Assembly (NCBI RefSeq): GCF_000973105.1
Contig: NC_015844.1
Location: 5,328,501-5,392,500 of the forward strand
Source of the DNA: Zobellia galactanivorans
Lineage (GTDB): Bacteria; Bacteroidota; Bacteroidia; Flavobacteriales; Flavobacteriaceae
DNA: 64,000 nucleotides
Direction of reading: 5' to 3'
The stretch's first letter is position 1. Each line of letters begins with the position of its first letter. A program made the position numbers and the translations under genes. Shown here in pieces: positions 28,870 to 38,475 of the stretch. The notes below the pieces were generated by a model. That model did not search any database. It saw only the letters and a program-made list of their open reading frames with translations, and was not told the DNA's origin.

Positions 28870-30408
28870 TTATCTAGGCAAACCTTTTAAGATAACGATT
28901 TGTCCACCCTGATTATCTTCCCTGGCACCTGCGGCAATGGCATCAGGCCTATCAGATTCCATATCGTGGCCGTCTTTACTCTTGAAGTCGTCATTCTGCC
29001 AGTAGTGGGGCTGTAGGTTCAATAGGAAAGTATCATCGACACCAACTTTATCGGATATGTCGACCAAGGCACCGAACTCTCCACTGAAACCAGTGCTTCC
29101 AGAGGGATCAAGGTCATTTCTAACCACCAATTCCAATACGACTTTGGCATTGTTACCATTTAAATCGGTTTGGTAGATTGCAGCGGCATGCCCCCTATCA
29201 AAAGAGTTGGGGTCTTCTTGAAGGTAAACAAAGTTCTCGGTAACGGTAATGTTATCCGGACTCTGAAGTCTCGAAATGTTTCCGTCCATATTGTTCGTAT
29301 CGGTGTTACCACTTATAATTTGGGTCAATTTACCCGTCAAAGGAGAATCTTCATCCAACTCTAATTTGTAGGCGGTACCCCAGTCGTTATACGTGCCCCT
29401 GCCCGGACCCCTACCCGTTACGGCAAAGAATACGTTTCTTGCATTGTCTATAGAGCCTTTTTGGTAATCTACATCTTCAACACGCATGAAAGCGGAGGCG
29501 CCAACGGCAACACAAGCATCTTCCATTTCGTTTTTGGTCAAATCGGCACCATTTTCGATTTCAACAAATTCCACTTCATAGGTTTCCCCAAAAGCCAACT
29601 GACCTTCATTGTAGATCACACCTTCTTCAACTGCCATTGGAGCAATTGGGTTTCCATTGGCATCGGTAGAACCAGAAGCCACTTCCTTAAATTTCAAAAC
29701 ATAAATTTTACCATTATTGAAATCGGCATCGCCATTTTCAGAATAGTAAAGTGTAACCTGTCCTTCCGAACCCGATGAATCATCATCGCCACCGATGATA
29801 ACCGTTTTTCCTTTGTACGTATCCCGTGGTAAAGGAACCGCATTCTCCCATGAGAATTCGCCCAATGCATCCAGACCAAAATCTGCGGTCGGTGTAGGTA
29901 CGGCAACATGAGGGTCTATTCCCTTAACATCGTAATGAAAGCTCTCAGAAGCAGAAAGGAATATATCCCTTGGCCCACCGTGAATATCGGCTTCCCACAT
30001 GGTACCGGAACATTGACGGGCAAAATCTGCAACACCGGAGCTCAACAACCATTCACCTCCTATTGGGTTGAGGTTTTTATCCAAGTGAATACGGCTAACA
30101 GCGTAATCGTCTTCTGCGTTCACAACGTACATATATCCATCACCATCTTTCAAAAAACCAGCACCATCTTGGGCACCCACCAATTGAAAACCGTCTTCCA
30201 AAATATCGGTTGAACTAATTAAAGAATATGCCTTGACAAAGTTGAAGTTCGAGTTAATGGCCACTAAAGGCTCAAGCTCGGATTTGTTCTCGAAGATGGT
30301 CCCCTCTTCTTCCCCCTGATTGCCATGGCCAAGATAGTTTTCAAGTTTTTCACAGGAAGTAGTTGCCACCAAACCTGCCAGTAATAACATTTTAGATACT
30401 GTTTTCAT
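28870..30408 (-). CDS. DUF839/PhoX-like secreted phosphatase-family protein
   Basis: 512 aa from the ATG at 30408, giving a lipoprotein signal ending in ATTSC. The frame can extend to 30468 but only through a non-signal stretch. The pattern is the DUF839 beta-propeller of PhoX-like proteins, with Asp/Gly-rich strands, PRDTYKGKTVIIGGDDDSS, NVFFAVTGRGPGRGTYNDWGTAY, LQSPDNITVTENFVYLQEDPN and FLLNLQPHYW. PhoX enzymes are calcium- and iron-dependent alkaline phosphatases. It lies upstream of the di-haem peroxidase in the same direction. The substrate is not known. Confidence 0.8.
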   Translation of the reverse strand: MKTVSKMLLLAGLVATTSCEKLENYLGHGNQGEEEGTIFENKSELEPLVAINSNFNFVKAYSLISSTDILEDGFQLVGAQDGAGFLKDGDGYMYVVNAEDDYAVSRIHLDKNLNPIGGEWLLSSGVADFARQCSGTMWEADIHGGPRDIFLSASESFHYDVKGIDPHVAVPTPTADFGLDALGEFSWENAVPLPRDTYKGKTVIIGGDDDSSGSEGQVTLYYSENGDADFNNGKIYVLKFKEVASGSTDANGNPIAPMAVEEGVIYNEGQLAFGETYEVEFVEIENGADLTKNEMEDACVAVGASAFMRVEDVDYQKGSIDNARNVFFAVTGRGPGRGTYNDWGTAYKLELDEDSPLTGKLTQIISGNTDTNNMDGNISRLQSPDNITVTENFVYLQEDPNSFDRGHAAAIYQTDLNGNNAKVVLELVVRNDLDPSGSTGFSGEFGALVDISDKVGVDDTFLLNLQPHYWQNDDFKSKDGHDMESDRPDAIAAGAREDNQGGQIVILKGLPR

Positions 30409-30611
30409 TTTGTTCTTTTGGTTATTTGTTACAATAATTTGGAACAAAAATATCTTAGCAAAACCCAAATATTGTTAACTGACCATGGTGTTACCTTAAA
30501 TTAAAGTTCATCATTACGTTAAATCGTTAGCTTAACGTTACCATCTATTTTGATTCTAAATAACAGCGTGGTTTTGGAGGGAAAATCAGATTAGAGGTAA
30601 GCCTTCAAACA

Positions 30612-30643
30612 AAAAAAGGGACGTTTTCAAAAACGTCCCTTTC
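30612..30643 (-). terminator. Terminator of the Gfo/Idh/MocA gene
   Basis: AAAGGGACGTTTT pairs with AAAACGTCCCTTT around a two-base loop, with a T run on the minus-strand side, about 25 bp past the stop at 30667. Confidence 0.8.
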
Positions 30644-30666
30644 AAATTCTATGTGTAGAAGAAAAC

Positions 30667-31806
30667 CTATTCGCGTACGATACCCATATCCCCTAAATCG
30701 AGAGGAATCCTTTTCCCGCCTTCCTTAATGGATCTATAAATGGCCTCTACAATTATCATATCGCGCTTGCCCATTTCACCTGGCGCATAGTTGGTCGTCC
30801 CTAGCATTATGTGCTTTGCAAAATCGTCCATCTGCAATTTTTGCTGGCTCTGGTGTGGGAATTTTATTTCCTTACCATTCGATGTGCGTCCGCTCAAAGG
30901 TCCGTAACTATGGCAAGGGTTTAATTCTGCCCAGCCTTTTTCGAACGAAACGAAAAGTCGGTTGGCATTGGCATTATGTGAAGTGAACAAATTGCCCACT
31001 ACCCCTTCTGGGAATTCCATCTGGGCCGTAATGGTCTCATCGGTATCCTTAAAATACTCCGGTTTTGAACTGAATTCCTGTGCGGAAACGGATACCGGGT
31101 TTTGTCCGGTACCGTAAATATTACTCTGTATGGAGTAAACCCCCATATTCATTAAGGCACCACCACCCGAAAGCGCATGGTTCAATCGCCATTGATCGGG
31201 ATTGCCCCGTGAGATATAACCTGCATCGGAAGACACATAACGTACGCTACCATAAGGTTTTTCCTTTACCAAGCGCTTAATTTCATTGGTATAGGGATCC
31301 GACTGCATGCGATAGCCCACAGATAGTTTAACCCCCGCCTCGTTACACGCATTAATGATGGCATCACATTCCGCTACGCTTACCGCCATGGGTTTCTCGC
31401 AAATAACGTGTTTGCCCGCCTTTGCCGCACGGATACAGAACTCCGCGTGCATACTGTTGGGAAGTACCACGTAAACGATATCAATATCGGGGTTTTTGGC
31501 GATGGAGTCGAAGTTTTCATAGTTGTACACGTTCTTTTTAGGAATGTTGTACTTCGCCATCCATTCCTTTTCCTTTGCCGGGGTTCCCGTAACAATACCC
31601 GCCAAATAACAATGTTCCGCATCTTGTAAGCCGGGAGCCAGCTGTCCGCCACTATAGCTTCCCAACCCCACCAAGGCAATGCCCAGTTTCTTTTTTTCTT
31701 TTCTAGGTGAAAACCCATAACCCAATCCAACACTTCCTATAATCGCGGTTCCGGCAATGCCTTGCGACAACTTTGTATTAAAACTTCTTCTTGATATTTT
31801 TTTCAT
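30667..31806 (-). CDS. Gfo/Idh/MocA family oxidoreductase, Tat-exported
   Basis: 379 aa. The N-terminus SRRSFNTKL followed by an Ala/Gly-rich hydrophobic stretch is a twin-arginine signal. LGIALVGLGSYSGGQLAPGL is the nucleotide-binding loop. CEKPMAVSVAECDAI carries the catalytic Lys of the EKP motif, and SGGGALMNMGVYSI the catalytic His-less or substituted region. These enzymes oxidise or reduce sugars with bound NAD(P). The closest analogy is periplasmic glucose-fructose oxidoreductase. It is monocistronic with a terminator. Confidence 0.9.
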   Translation of the reverse strand: MKKISRRSFNTKLSQGIAGTAIIGSVGLGYGFSPRKEKKKLGIALVGLGSYSGGQLAPGLQDAEHCYLAGIVTGTPAKEKEWMAKYNIPKKNVYNYENFDSIAKNPDIDIVYVVLPNSMHAEFCIRAAKAGKHVICEKPMAVSVAECDAIINACNEAGVKLSVGYRMQSDPYTNEIKRLVKEKPYGSVRYVSSDAGYISRGNPDQWRLNHALSGGGALMNMGVYSIQSNIYGTGQNPVSVSAQEFSSKPEYFKDTDETITAQMEFPEGVVGNLFTSHNANANRLFVSFEKGWAELNPCHSYGPLSGRTSNGKEIKFPHQSQQKLQMDDFAKHIMLGTTNYAPGEMGKRDMIIVEAIYRSIKEGGKRIPLDLGDMGIVRE

Positions 31807-31955
31807 TTTGTGTCCCTTTTATAATTTCCTCTCCTAAAATACATATAAATTAGGTTCCCCCTATTCCATCACCTAAGTTCAGTAGCAAAGAAATATCTAC
31901 TTATATACTTTGTAACTTATACGTCTGAACGGATACCTATACCTAAAACTAAATT

Positions 31956-32225
31956 ATGGCTAGTGAAGGTTTCATGGCGCAAGTCATAAGCAGTTTAAAA
32001 CAAAACAGGACTCTTCTTAAAAAACGAAAATTCAAAGGTTTAAGAAAACTCTATAAAAATGAGGTTGATTTTAAAAAGCTAAATAGTAAAGAGCGGGCGA
32101 TACTGAAGCAAAAAATTAAAGAACAGCACCAAAACAATAAAAGTATTGAAATCATTATCTATTCCCTATCCATAGTAGCCGCCTTTAGCATTCTTTATTA
32201 CATCTATTGGTTCATCGTAGGGTAG
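31956..32225 (+). CDS. Small protein with C-terminal membrane segment, unknown function
   Basis: 89 aa. Residues 15-65 are strongly basic (KQNRTLLKKRKFKGLRKLYKNE, then KSKERAILKQKIKEQHQNNK) and residues 67-87 are one membrane helix. No family was recognised. The membrane protein gene downstream on the same strand may be linked. Confidence 0.55.
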   Translation: MASEGFMAQVISSLKQNRTLLKKRKFKGLRKLYKNEVDFKKLNSKERAILKQKIKEQHQNNKSIEIIIYSLSIVAAFSILYYIYWFIVG

Positions 32226-32295
32226 TGACCGCCTAATTAATTTTTTATCTTTCCTGTTGATTAGCTACCTTTATAAGCAGTTTAACTTACATTTA

Positions 32296-32766
32296 ATGGA
32301 CCCGAATCCTTCTGCATCTCTTAAAACCCTATCTATTATTCACCTTGCATTGGTTGGCGGCATTGCTGTCTTTGGCGTGATAACCTATCTTAACAACGGT
32401 AGTTTTATAGCCAATGCAGACCCGAACGATATGTACATTTACGTGGTTCCCGTAGTTGGGGCCTTGGGGTATTTCTTGAGCCAGTTCTTGTTTAAAAAGC
32501 AATTACAGACCATTGATGAAAACGATAGCCTATCCTTAAAACTCGGAAAATACCAGTCCGCATCCATTACAAAATACGCCCTGTTAGAAGGGCCTGCCAT
32601 TCTTGCCATATTTGCCTATAATCCAAGTGGCAATGCCTTGTTTTTGGTCGTCGCGATTTTCTTGGTCGTATACCTTTTTATGCAAAAACCCTCAGAAAGA
32701 AAATTTACCGAAGAGGTGCCCTTGAGCTTGGAGGACAAAAAGCAGTTCAACAATCAGAAAAAATAA
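32296..32766 (+). CDS. Four-helix membrane protein of unknown function
   Basis: 156 aa from the ATG at 32296; an earlier TTG at 32257 exists but adds a non-conserved stretch. Four hydrophobic segments (LALVGGIAVFGVITYL, YVVPVVGALGYFLSQFLF, a segment around PAILAIFAYN, and VVAIFLVVYLFM) indicate an integral membrane protein. A similar small helical protein family occurs in many flavobacteria, but no function is known to me. The next gene begins 13 bp downstream, so they are probably cotranscribed. Confidence 0.65.
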   Translation: MDPNPSASLKTLSIIHLALVGGIAVFGVITYLNNGSFIANADPNDMYIYVVPVVGALGYFLSQFLFKKQLQTIDENDSLSLKLGKYQSASITKYALLEGPAILAIFAYNPSGNALFLVVAIFLVVYLFMQKPSERKFTEEVPLSLEDKKQFNNQKK

Positions 32767-32779
32767 CCTACCGAAGACA

Positions 32780-33466
32780 ATGAAACAAAAATCACTTTTA
32801 CTTGCTTTTTTAATGGGACTAGGAATAATCAATGGGATAAAAGGACAAGATTGGCCGAATTTAGCCAATTTTCAATCAGAAAACGCCAAATTGGCCAAAC
32901 CGGCCCCAAATGAAAACCGGGTCGTTTTTATGGGAAACTCCATTACCATAGGATGGCTGAACTCCCGACCTGAGTTTTTTGCGAACAAACCCTATATCAA
33001 CAGAGGTATCAGTGGCCAGACCACGCCACAAATGCTCCTTCGTTTTAGACAGGATGTAATCGACCTTCGGCCCAAAGTAGTGGTCTTGTTGGCCGGCACC
33101 AATGATATTGCAGGAAATACAGGGCCCTCTACCCTTGATATGATCATGGACAACATAAAATCAATGGCCGAAATAGCGGTGGCCAATGATATCAAAGTGA
33201 TACTGTCTTCCACCCTACCCGCCTTCGATTATCCGTGGAAACCGGGAATGGAACCTGCCCAAAAAATAGTAGACCTAAACAAAATGATCAAGGCATATGC
33301 CGATGAAAAAGGACATATCTATCTTGACTATTTTTCCGCATTGGCAGATGAACGCAACGGCCTACCAAAAAAGTATGCCAATGACGGTGTACACCCTACC
33401 GTGGAAGGTTACAAAGTAATGGAGCCTATGGTAGAAAAAGCCATAGCACAGGCCTTAAAAAAATAG
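32780..33466 (+). CDS. SGNH/GDSL-family esterase, secreted
   Basis: 228 aa with a signal peptide (SLLLAFLMGLGIINGIKGQ). Block I reads GNSITIGW, where the nucleophile Ser follows Asn rather than the usual Asp. Block II is GISGQTT with its Gly, block III is AGTNDI with the Asn, and block V is DGVHPT with the catalytic Asp/His pair. It hydrolyses acyl esters or related bonds, possibly acetyl groups on sugars. It is the last gene of the short plus-strand run. Confidence 0.92.
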   Translation: MKQKSLLLAFLMGLGIINGIKGQDWPNLANFQSENAKLAKPAPNENRVVFMGNSITIGWLNSRPEFFANKPYINRGISGQTTPQMLLRFRQDVIDLRPKVVVLLAGTNDIAGNTGPSTLDMIMDNIKSMAEIAVANDIKVILSSTLPAFDYPWKPGMEPAQKIVDLNKMIKAYADEKGHIYLDYFSALADERNGLPKKYANDGVHPTVEGYKVMEPMVEKAIAQALKK

Positions 33467-33580
33467 AAAAGCTTATTTTTCTACACCGGAGGCCCGTTTA
33501 AAGCGTGAAAATGCTTTCGTTTTTTATACATATCTTAGGATATGTCATTCTATTTTGAATTTCACCCTTTAAACTTGCCA

Positions 33581-35302
33581 ATGCAAAACACAAACCAGGA
33601 TTCCAGTGCAACGCGAACCAAAGATGCCGCCCAGACCTACGATTCCATAGTAATCGGTTCCGGAGCGGGCGGACTTGCGACGGCCATTTGCTTGGCTAGG
33701 GCCGGAAAAAAGGTGGTCGTTCTCGAACAACACGACGTTCCCGGAGGTTGGTGCCATAGTTTTTACTTGAACGGACATCGGTTTACTCCGGGCGTGCATT
33801 ACGTTGGGCTCATGGCCGAAGGTGAAGCTACCAACGATCTGTACAGGGGCTTGGGCATTGCCAACGAACTGGTGTTCTTTAGAATGAATCCCGACGCCTA
33901 CGAACATGTACGCATTGGTCAAGAACGATTTGATTTTCCCGCTAATCTCGATTTGCTTATTGAGCGATTATCAGCACGATTCCCAAAAGAAAAAAAACAG
34001 ATTTACAACTACCTTCACCTTACCAGAAAAGTAAGTGAAGAGCTTTACTCCCTTCCCTATTTCAAAGGATTCTGGCAAAAACTCACTATTCCCTTCAAAA
34101 CCAAACACTTTGGCAAATACGGAATGTTCAGCGTAAGAAAGGTAATTGGGTGGCACATAAAAAATCCGCTTCTAAAAAACATTCTCAACATTCAATGTGG
34201 AGACCACGGGGTACAGCCAAAAAAAGTACCTTTTGTGATGCACAGTGCCCTTATGTACCATTATTTCGATGGCGGTTACTACCCCATGGGCGGAGGTGGC
34301 GCACTTATTAAAGCCATGACCAATACCCTCAAAAAAAATGGTGGTGAGCTCCGCACCTCGACCGCGGTAAGCAAAATACTTCTTGAAGGGGATACACAAA
34401 AAAAGGCCGTAGGAGTAACCTTGTCGAATGGCGAAAATTTGTACGCGGGAAATATTGTTTCCAATGCCGATGTGGGTATTACCTATAACGATTTGGTAGG
34501 AAGGGAAAACCTAAGTCGTAAATTTCAAAAAAAACTGGCGAACACCAAATATTCAAGTACATCTCTAATGTTGTTTTTGATAGTCGATATGGACCTTCGC
34601 GCAGCAGGCCTCGACTCCGGTAATATTTGGATGATGCCCAATAAAGACACCGACGATTTTTACGACAGTATGCTAGCTTCCGATATTTCCCAAGGCGATG
34701 CTTTTGAGGGAATGTTCGTTAGCTGTACCACTTTAAAAGATCCTTCAAGTTTTGACGGGAAGCACCATAGTATCGAGGCTATTACCCTGGTTGACTACAA
34801 AGCCTTTGAAAAGTTCAAAAACGAAGGTCAAGAACGCTCTCAAGCTTACTTGGATTTTAAAGAATTATTGATGCAAAAGATGATTAACGGCTTAGAAAAG
34901 GCCATACCCGGCATCAGCAAACACATCGTTCAGAAAGATTTGGGAACCCCTTTGACCAATAAGTATTACGTCAACACCACCGATGGTAATATTTACGGGA
35001 CCGAGAAAAGCCTAAAACATATTGGTCCCTTTGCCTACAAGGCAAAAAGTGAAATAGAAAATCTATACTTATGCGGCGCAAGCATTCTTTCCCATGGTGT
35101 AGCGGGAGTTTCGCATTCAGGCGTAGATACGGCTGCCCAAATTCTAGGTTGTGACCCTGATGAACTTAAAAAACCACAAGAAGATCAACATATTAGAATC
35201 TACGAAGCCGAAGATGCTTCCGATTATCCGGAGTGGATGCTGAAGAAAATAGCGGTCAAAACTGCGAGAACAAAGAGCAAAACCCAAGAAATAAACTCAT
35301 AA
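33581..35302 (+). CDS. CrtI/phytoene-desaturase-like FAD oxidoreductase
   Basis: 573 aa from the ATG at 33581; an ATG at 33542 would add 13 residues. YDSIVIGSGAGGLATAICLARAG at about residue 20 is the FAD-binding loop, followed by VVVLEQHDVPGGWCHSF. The substrate-domain features YYPMGGGGALIKAMTNTLKKNGG and the C-terminal NLYLCGASILSHGVAGVSHSG are typical of CrtI/CrtISO and retinol-saturase-like enzymes. It acts on a hydrophobic polyene or retinoid-like substrate; the exact one is not known. No carotenoid genes lie nearby. Confidence 0.87.
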   Translation: MQNTNQDSSATRTKDAAQTYDSIVIGSGAGGLATAICLARAGKKVVVLEQHDVPGGWCHSFYLNGHRFTPGVHYVGLMAEGEATNDLYRGLGIANELVFFRMNPDAYEHVRIGQERFDFPANLDLLIERLSARFPKEKKQIYNYLHLTRKVSEELYSLPYFKGFWQKLTIPFKTKHFGKYGMFSVRKVIGWHIKNPLLKNILNIQCGDHGVQPKKVPFVMHSALMYHYFDGGYYPMGGGGALIKAMTNTLKKNGGELRTSTAVSKILLEGDTQKKAVGVTLSNGENLYAGNIVSNADVGITYNDLVGRENLSRKFQKKLANTKYSSTSLMLFLIVDMDLRAAGLDSGNIWMMPNKDTDDFYDSMLASDISQGDAFEGMFVSCTTLKDPSSFDGKHHSIEAITLVDYKAFEKFKNEGQERSQAYLDFKELLMQKMINGLEKAIPGISKHIVQKDLGTPLTNKYYVNTTDGNIYGTEKSLKHIGPFAYKAKSEIENLYLCGASILSHGVAGVSHSGVDTAAQILGCDPDELKKPQEDQHIRIYEAEDASDYPEWMLKKIAVKTARTKSKTQEINS

Positions 35303-35402
35303 ACCCTTCATTTTAAAGGTAAATCAAATTTAAACTAAGCTTTAAATCATTTGATTTTGCTTCACCCTACACAAAAGGTTTACCGCAATCGACCTTTTTT
35401 AA

Positions 35403-35666
35403 GTGAGCAGTCAAGACCAAGAACGTAAATCCGATATCGATAAGGGATGGACCATGGAAATGGCCATCCCCTATTCAAACTTTGGTGAGCTTGGTAAAGT
35501 GGTTGCGATCGAAGCTGGAAATAAGTGGGCCTTCCTCGCTATTCGTCAAGACCGCAATGATGCCAATGGCAAGAGGCGATCTACTTCAACGGTCTTTCCA
35601 ATTTATGACATTTCCAAAAATGTATATCAACCCCACCGTTTTGTCTTAATGGAATTCGTTGAATAG
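35403..35666 (+). pseudogene. Truncated C-terminal part of a CBM9-like protein
   Basis: 87 aa, opening at GTG directly after an in-frame stop at 35400-35402. Residues 12-85 (KGWTMEMAIPYSNFGEL, then NKWAFLAIRQDRND, then YQPHRFVLMEFVE) match the C-terminal half of carbohydrate-binding family 9-like sugar-binding domains. The N-terminal strands are missing and no upstream frame supplies them. It is a probable gene remnant, and expression is doubtful. Confidence 0.6.
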
Positions 35667-35675
35667 TATGTTTTA

Positions 35676-36836
35676 TTACCAGTTGGTAAACGAGCCATCT
35701 TTACGTCGTAATCTTGGTATTTCAATTGGTTTGAAAGTATGTTCCTGTGCCAATTCCTCATTAAATTCCACTCCAAGTCCCGGGGTATCCAATACGGGAT
35801 AGGTCGGCCCGTTCAATATAGGTCGTATCGGATAGAATTCAGGAGCATCCGTACCCATATACTGTGCAGGGGTATTCATTTCTTCCAACCAACCGAAATT
35901 AGGACAAGCTGCCGCCATATGGATGGTAGCCGCCGTACAAATGGGCCCTAATGGGTTATGTGGCATCAAATCAATATAATGTGCTTCCGCCAAACTGGCC
36001 ACTTTCATCGCTTCTGTAATCCCGCCTACATTACAAATGTCTATACGTGCATATTGTGTTAAGTTCCTTTCCAAAAAAGGTAGAAACTGCCACTTACTGG
36101 AAAACTCCTCACCTATGGTAAAAGGGATATCAACCATTTTACGAAGGTTCTCATAGGCTTCGGGGTTTTCATCACGGATAGGTTCCTCTATATAATCCAA
36201 TGTTCCCGGCGGCATACGTTTCATGAACGAATACGTCTGTGCCGGAGTAAGTCTTGTATGGTAATCGATGCCTATGGTAATAGCCGTACCCACTTCTTTA
36301 CGCAGGTCCGTAAGCCATTCGGCTATGATAGCAATGGACTGGCGAGGTTCAAAAAGCTCTTTATCTCCCTCGGCTTCAAACTCGGCAGGTGCCAAACGAA
36401 GCATGGTCCACCCCTCTTTAATACAAGTTTTAGAATACTCAAAGAGCTCCTCCCTTGTTCTAAAACGAACCGAAGCAAAACAATCTACATAGTCACGATG
36501 TTTACCTCCTAGAAGTTCATATACCGGTACACCAAGGGCTTTTCCCTTAATATCATAAAGCGCAATGTCGATTGCGGAAATAGCCGCCGTAAGTACTCTT
36601 CCGCCTTCAAAATACTGTCCTCGGTACATTTCTTGCCAAAGAGCACCAATATTTCGGGCGTCTTTCCCAATCAAAAAACCTTTAAAATGTTCTATGGCCC
36701 CTATAACGGCCAATTCCCTACCGGAAAGACCGGAAGCTCCCCATCCGTATATTCCGGAATCCGTTTCAACCTTAACGACCAACTGACTTCCAAAACCTAC
36801 ATTGATAGGGTATGTTTTTATTGCTGATATTTTCAT
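35676..36836 (-). CDS. Enolase-superfamily acid-sugar dehydratase, DgoD-like
   Basis: 386 aa. Metal ligands Asp191, Glu217 and Glu243 lie in IGIDYHTRL, DYIEEP and TIGEEF. His193 of the DYH motif and His293 in PHNPLGPICTAA occupy the positions of the general acid and base of galactonate and mannonate dehydratases. The protein matches the D-galactonate dehydratase (DgoD) pattern better than the cycloisomerase at 43287-44381. Its job in the operon is not settled: it could dehydrate a hexonate from the galactose half, or handle an isomer of the L-AHG pathway. It is the last gene of the run, 32 bp after the MFS gene. Confidence 0.8.
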   Translation of the reverse strand: MKISAIKTYPINVGFGSQLVVKVETDSGIYGWGASGLSGRELAVIGAIEHFKGFLIGKDARNIGALWQEMYRGQYFEGGRVLTAAISAIDIALYDIKGKALGVPVYELLGGKHRDYVDCFASVRFRTREELFEYSKTCIKEGWTMLRLAPAEFEAEGDKELFEPRQSIAIIAEWLTDLRKEVGTAITIGIDYHTRLTPAQTYSFMKRMPPGTLDYIEEPIRDENPEAYENLRKMVDIPFTIGEEFSSKWQFLPFLERNLTQYARIDICNVGGITEAMKVASLAEAHYIDLMPHNPLGPICTAATIHMAAACPNFGWLEEMNTPAQYMGTDAPEFYPIRPILNGPTYPVLDTPGLGVEFNEELAQEHTFKPIEIPRLRRKDGSFTNW

Positions 36837-36867
36837 AAAAATGCCTATTTACTATGTTTTTATTTTA

Positions 36868-38202
36868 TTATTTTTTTGGCACGATACGTTCCACTTTACC
36901 TACTATAAAGGTGTAAGATATAAATCCGAGCAATGCTATTCCCCCAATAAAGAAAAGAGCTGGGCTAAAATCGCCATCTTCAACCAAATAGCCAATAACA
37001 ATGGGTACAACTATACCTGCAAGACCACCGATAAAGTTAAACGCCCCGCCGGTAAGTCCTATTAGTTTTTTAGGTGCCATAAGCGAAATAAATATCCAAG
37101 CGATACTTGCCAATCCATTACCGAAAAATGCGACAGCTAAAAATAGTATTACGAAGAAAGTACTATCTGTATAATTCGCCCCAATAATACATGTAGATAA
37201 AAGCATTCCAATGATGATAGGGGTCTTTCGTGAAATTTCTACGGAATAGCCTTTTTTAATCAAATAATCAGAAGTAAAGCCCGATAGAAGCACCCCGAAG
37301 AATGCCGCTAAAAAAGGAATGGAAGCCAAAAATCCCGATTTTAGGAAATCCAATCCCCTAAACTCTACCAAATACGTCGGAAACCAAGTCAAAAAGAAAA
37401 TGGTGGTAGCTCCCAAACAGAATTGACCGATGTAAAGTCCCCAGAGTTTTCTATAGATAAAAGCCTGTTTGAAATCGTTCCAGTCAAATTTTTTCCTCTC
37501 TTCCTTTTTCACATCGTTCTTACCGATCAGACCTCCCCCTTTTTCGATGTACTCAAGTTCTTTTTTACTGATGGACTTATAGTCTTTCGGGTCTCGGTAG
37601 AAAAAATACCAGATAGCCGCCCATACCAGACCGATGATCCCGGAAATAATAAAAAGTCCGCGCCAACCAAAATAACTCTGTATGGCTACAAGTACCGGGG
37701 TCAAGAAGGCCAAACCTAGAAATTGGCCCGAGGTATACACCGCTATTGCAGAGGCCCTTTCGTTTTCAGGAAACCATTTGGTCACCACTAAGTTGTTCGT
37801 TGGGTAGGAAGGCGCCTCAAACACCCCAATACTGGCCCGAAGGCCTATCAAGGCCGCAAAAGAACTTACCATACCCTGTATCAAGGTCGCTACGGACCAC
37901 AATGCCATTATCAACGAGTACAATATGCGTGTCGGAAATTTGTCGGCGATAATCCCTCCCGGAATCTGAAGGCAAGCGTAGGTCCATCCAAAGGCCGAAA
38001 AAACATAGCCCATTTGCACATTGCTCAGGCCAATATCTTCCTTCATGGCAAAAGCCGCTACCGAGATATTACTTCTATCCAAATAATTGATCACCACGGT
38101 AATAAAAACCATGGCCAGTATATTGTAACGCTTCCGTGAAGATTTTTCATTCAGGTGTAAATCGGTCATTGAATCGGTTGTGTTTTTTAGGTTGATTTTC
38201 AA
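36868..38202 (-). CDS. MFS transporter, ACS (hexuronate/anion) family
   Basis: 444 aa with twelve membrane helices. The loop 2-3 region (NYLDRSNISVAAFAMKEDIGL and GWTYACLQIPGGIIADKFPTR) matches the anion:cation symporter family with members such as ExuT and GudP. Two symmetric halves are joined by a basic loop (residues 215-240). It should import acid sugars, such as a hexonate or uronate, with protons. Its position between GH2 and the acid-sugar dehydratase fits import of an acid sugar for the latter. Confidence 0.88.
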   Translation of the reverse strand: MKINLKNTTDSMTDLHLNEKSSRKRYNILAMVFITVVINYLDRSNISVAAFAMKEDIGLSNVQMGYVFSAFGWTYACLQIPGGIIADKFPTRILYSLIMALWSVATLIQGMVSSFAALIGLRASIGVFEAPSYPTNNLVVTKWFPENERASAIAVYTSGQFLGLAFLTPVLVAIQSYFGWRGLFIISGIIGLVWAAIWYFFYRDPKDYKSISKKELEYIEKGGGLIGKNDVKKEERKKFDWNDFKQAFIYRKLWGLYIGQFCLGATTIFFLTWFPTYLVEFRGLDFLKSGFLASIPFLAAFFGVLLSGFTSDYLIKKGYSVEISRKTPIIIGMLLSTCIIGANYTDSTFFVILFLAVAFFGNGLASIAWIFISLMAPKKLIGLTGGAFNFIGGLAGIVVPIVIGYLVEDGDFSPALFFIGGIALLGFISYTFIVGKVERIVPKK

Positions 38203-38423
38203 GTGCTTCCCTTTATCTGTTCAGAAACAAACGGTGTAAAAATCCAACACTCAAATTTAAAAGCGTCAAGATAACAATTAATATAATTTAGTGTCTGATA
38301 AGTTCGTTTTAAAACATACTATCCCCTAGCGAATTCGTTATAAAAATATAGGACAACGCATCTATATCCCATGACCGGTCTCTATGGAGATTCCTTAGTT
38401 GGTTACTACCTAACACCCAAAAC

Positions 38424-38460
38424 AAAAAAAGCCCAATTCCTTAAGAAACAGGGCTTTCCT
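38424..38460 (-). terminator. Hairpin between the GH2 and MFS genes
   Basis: AAAGCCC pairs with GGGCTTT around a 16-base loop. On the minus strand it follows the GH2 stop at 38476 and ends in a T run, so it may partly terminate the upstream part of the operon. The 273-bp gap 38203-38475 could contain a second promoter for the last two genes. Confidence 0.6.
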
Positions 38461-38475
38461 TGAAATTACCATTTA

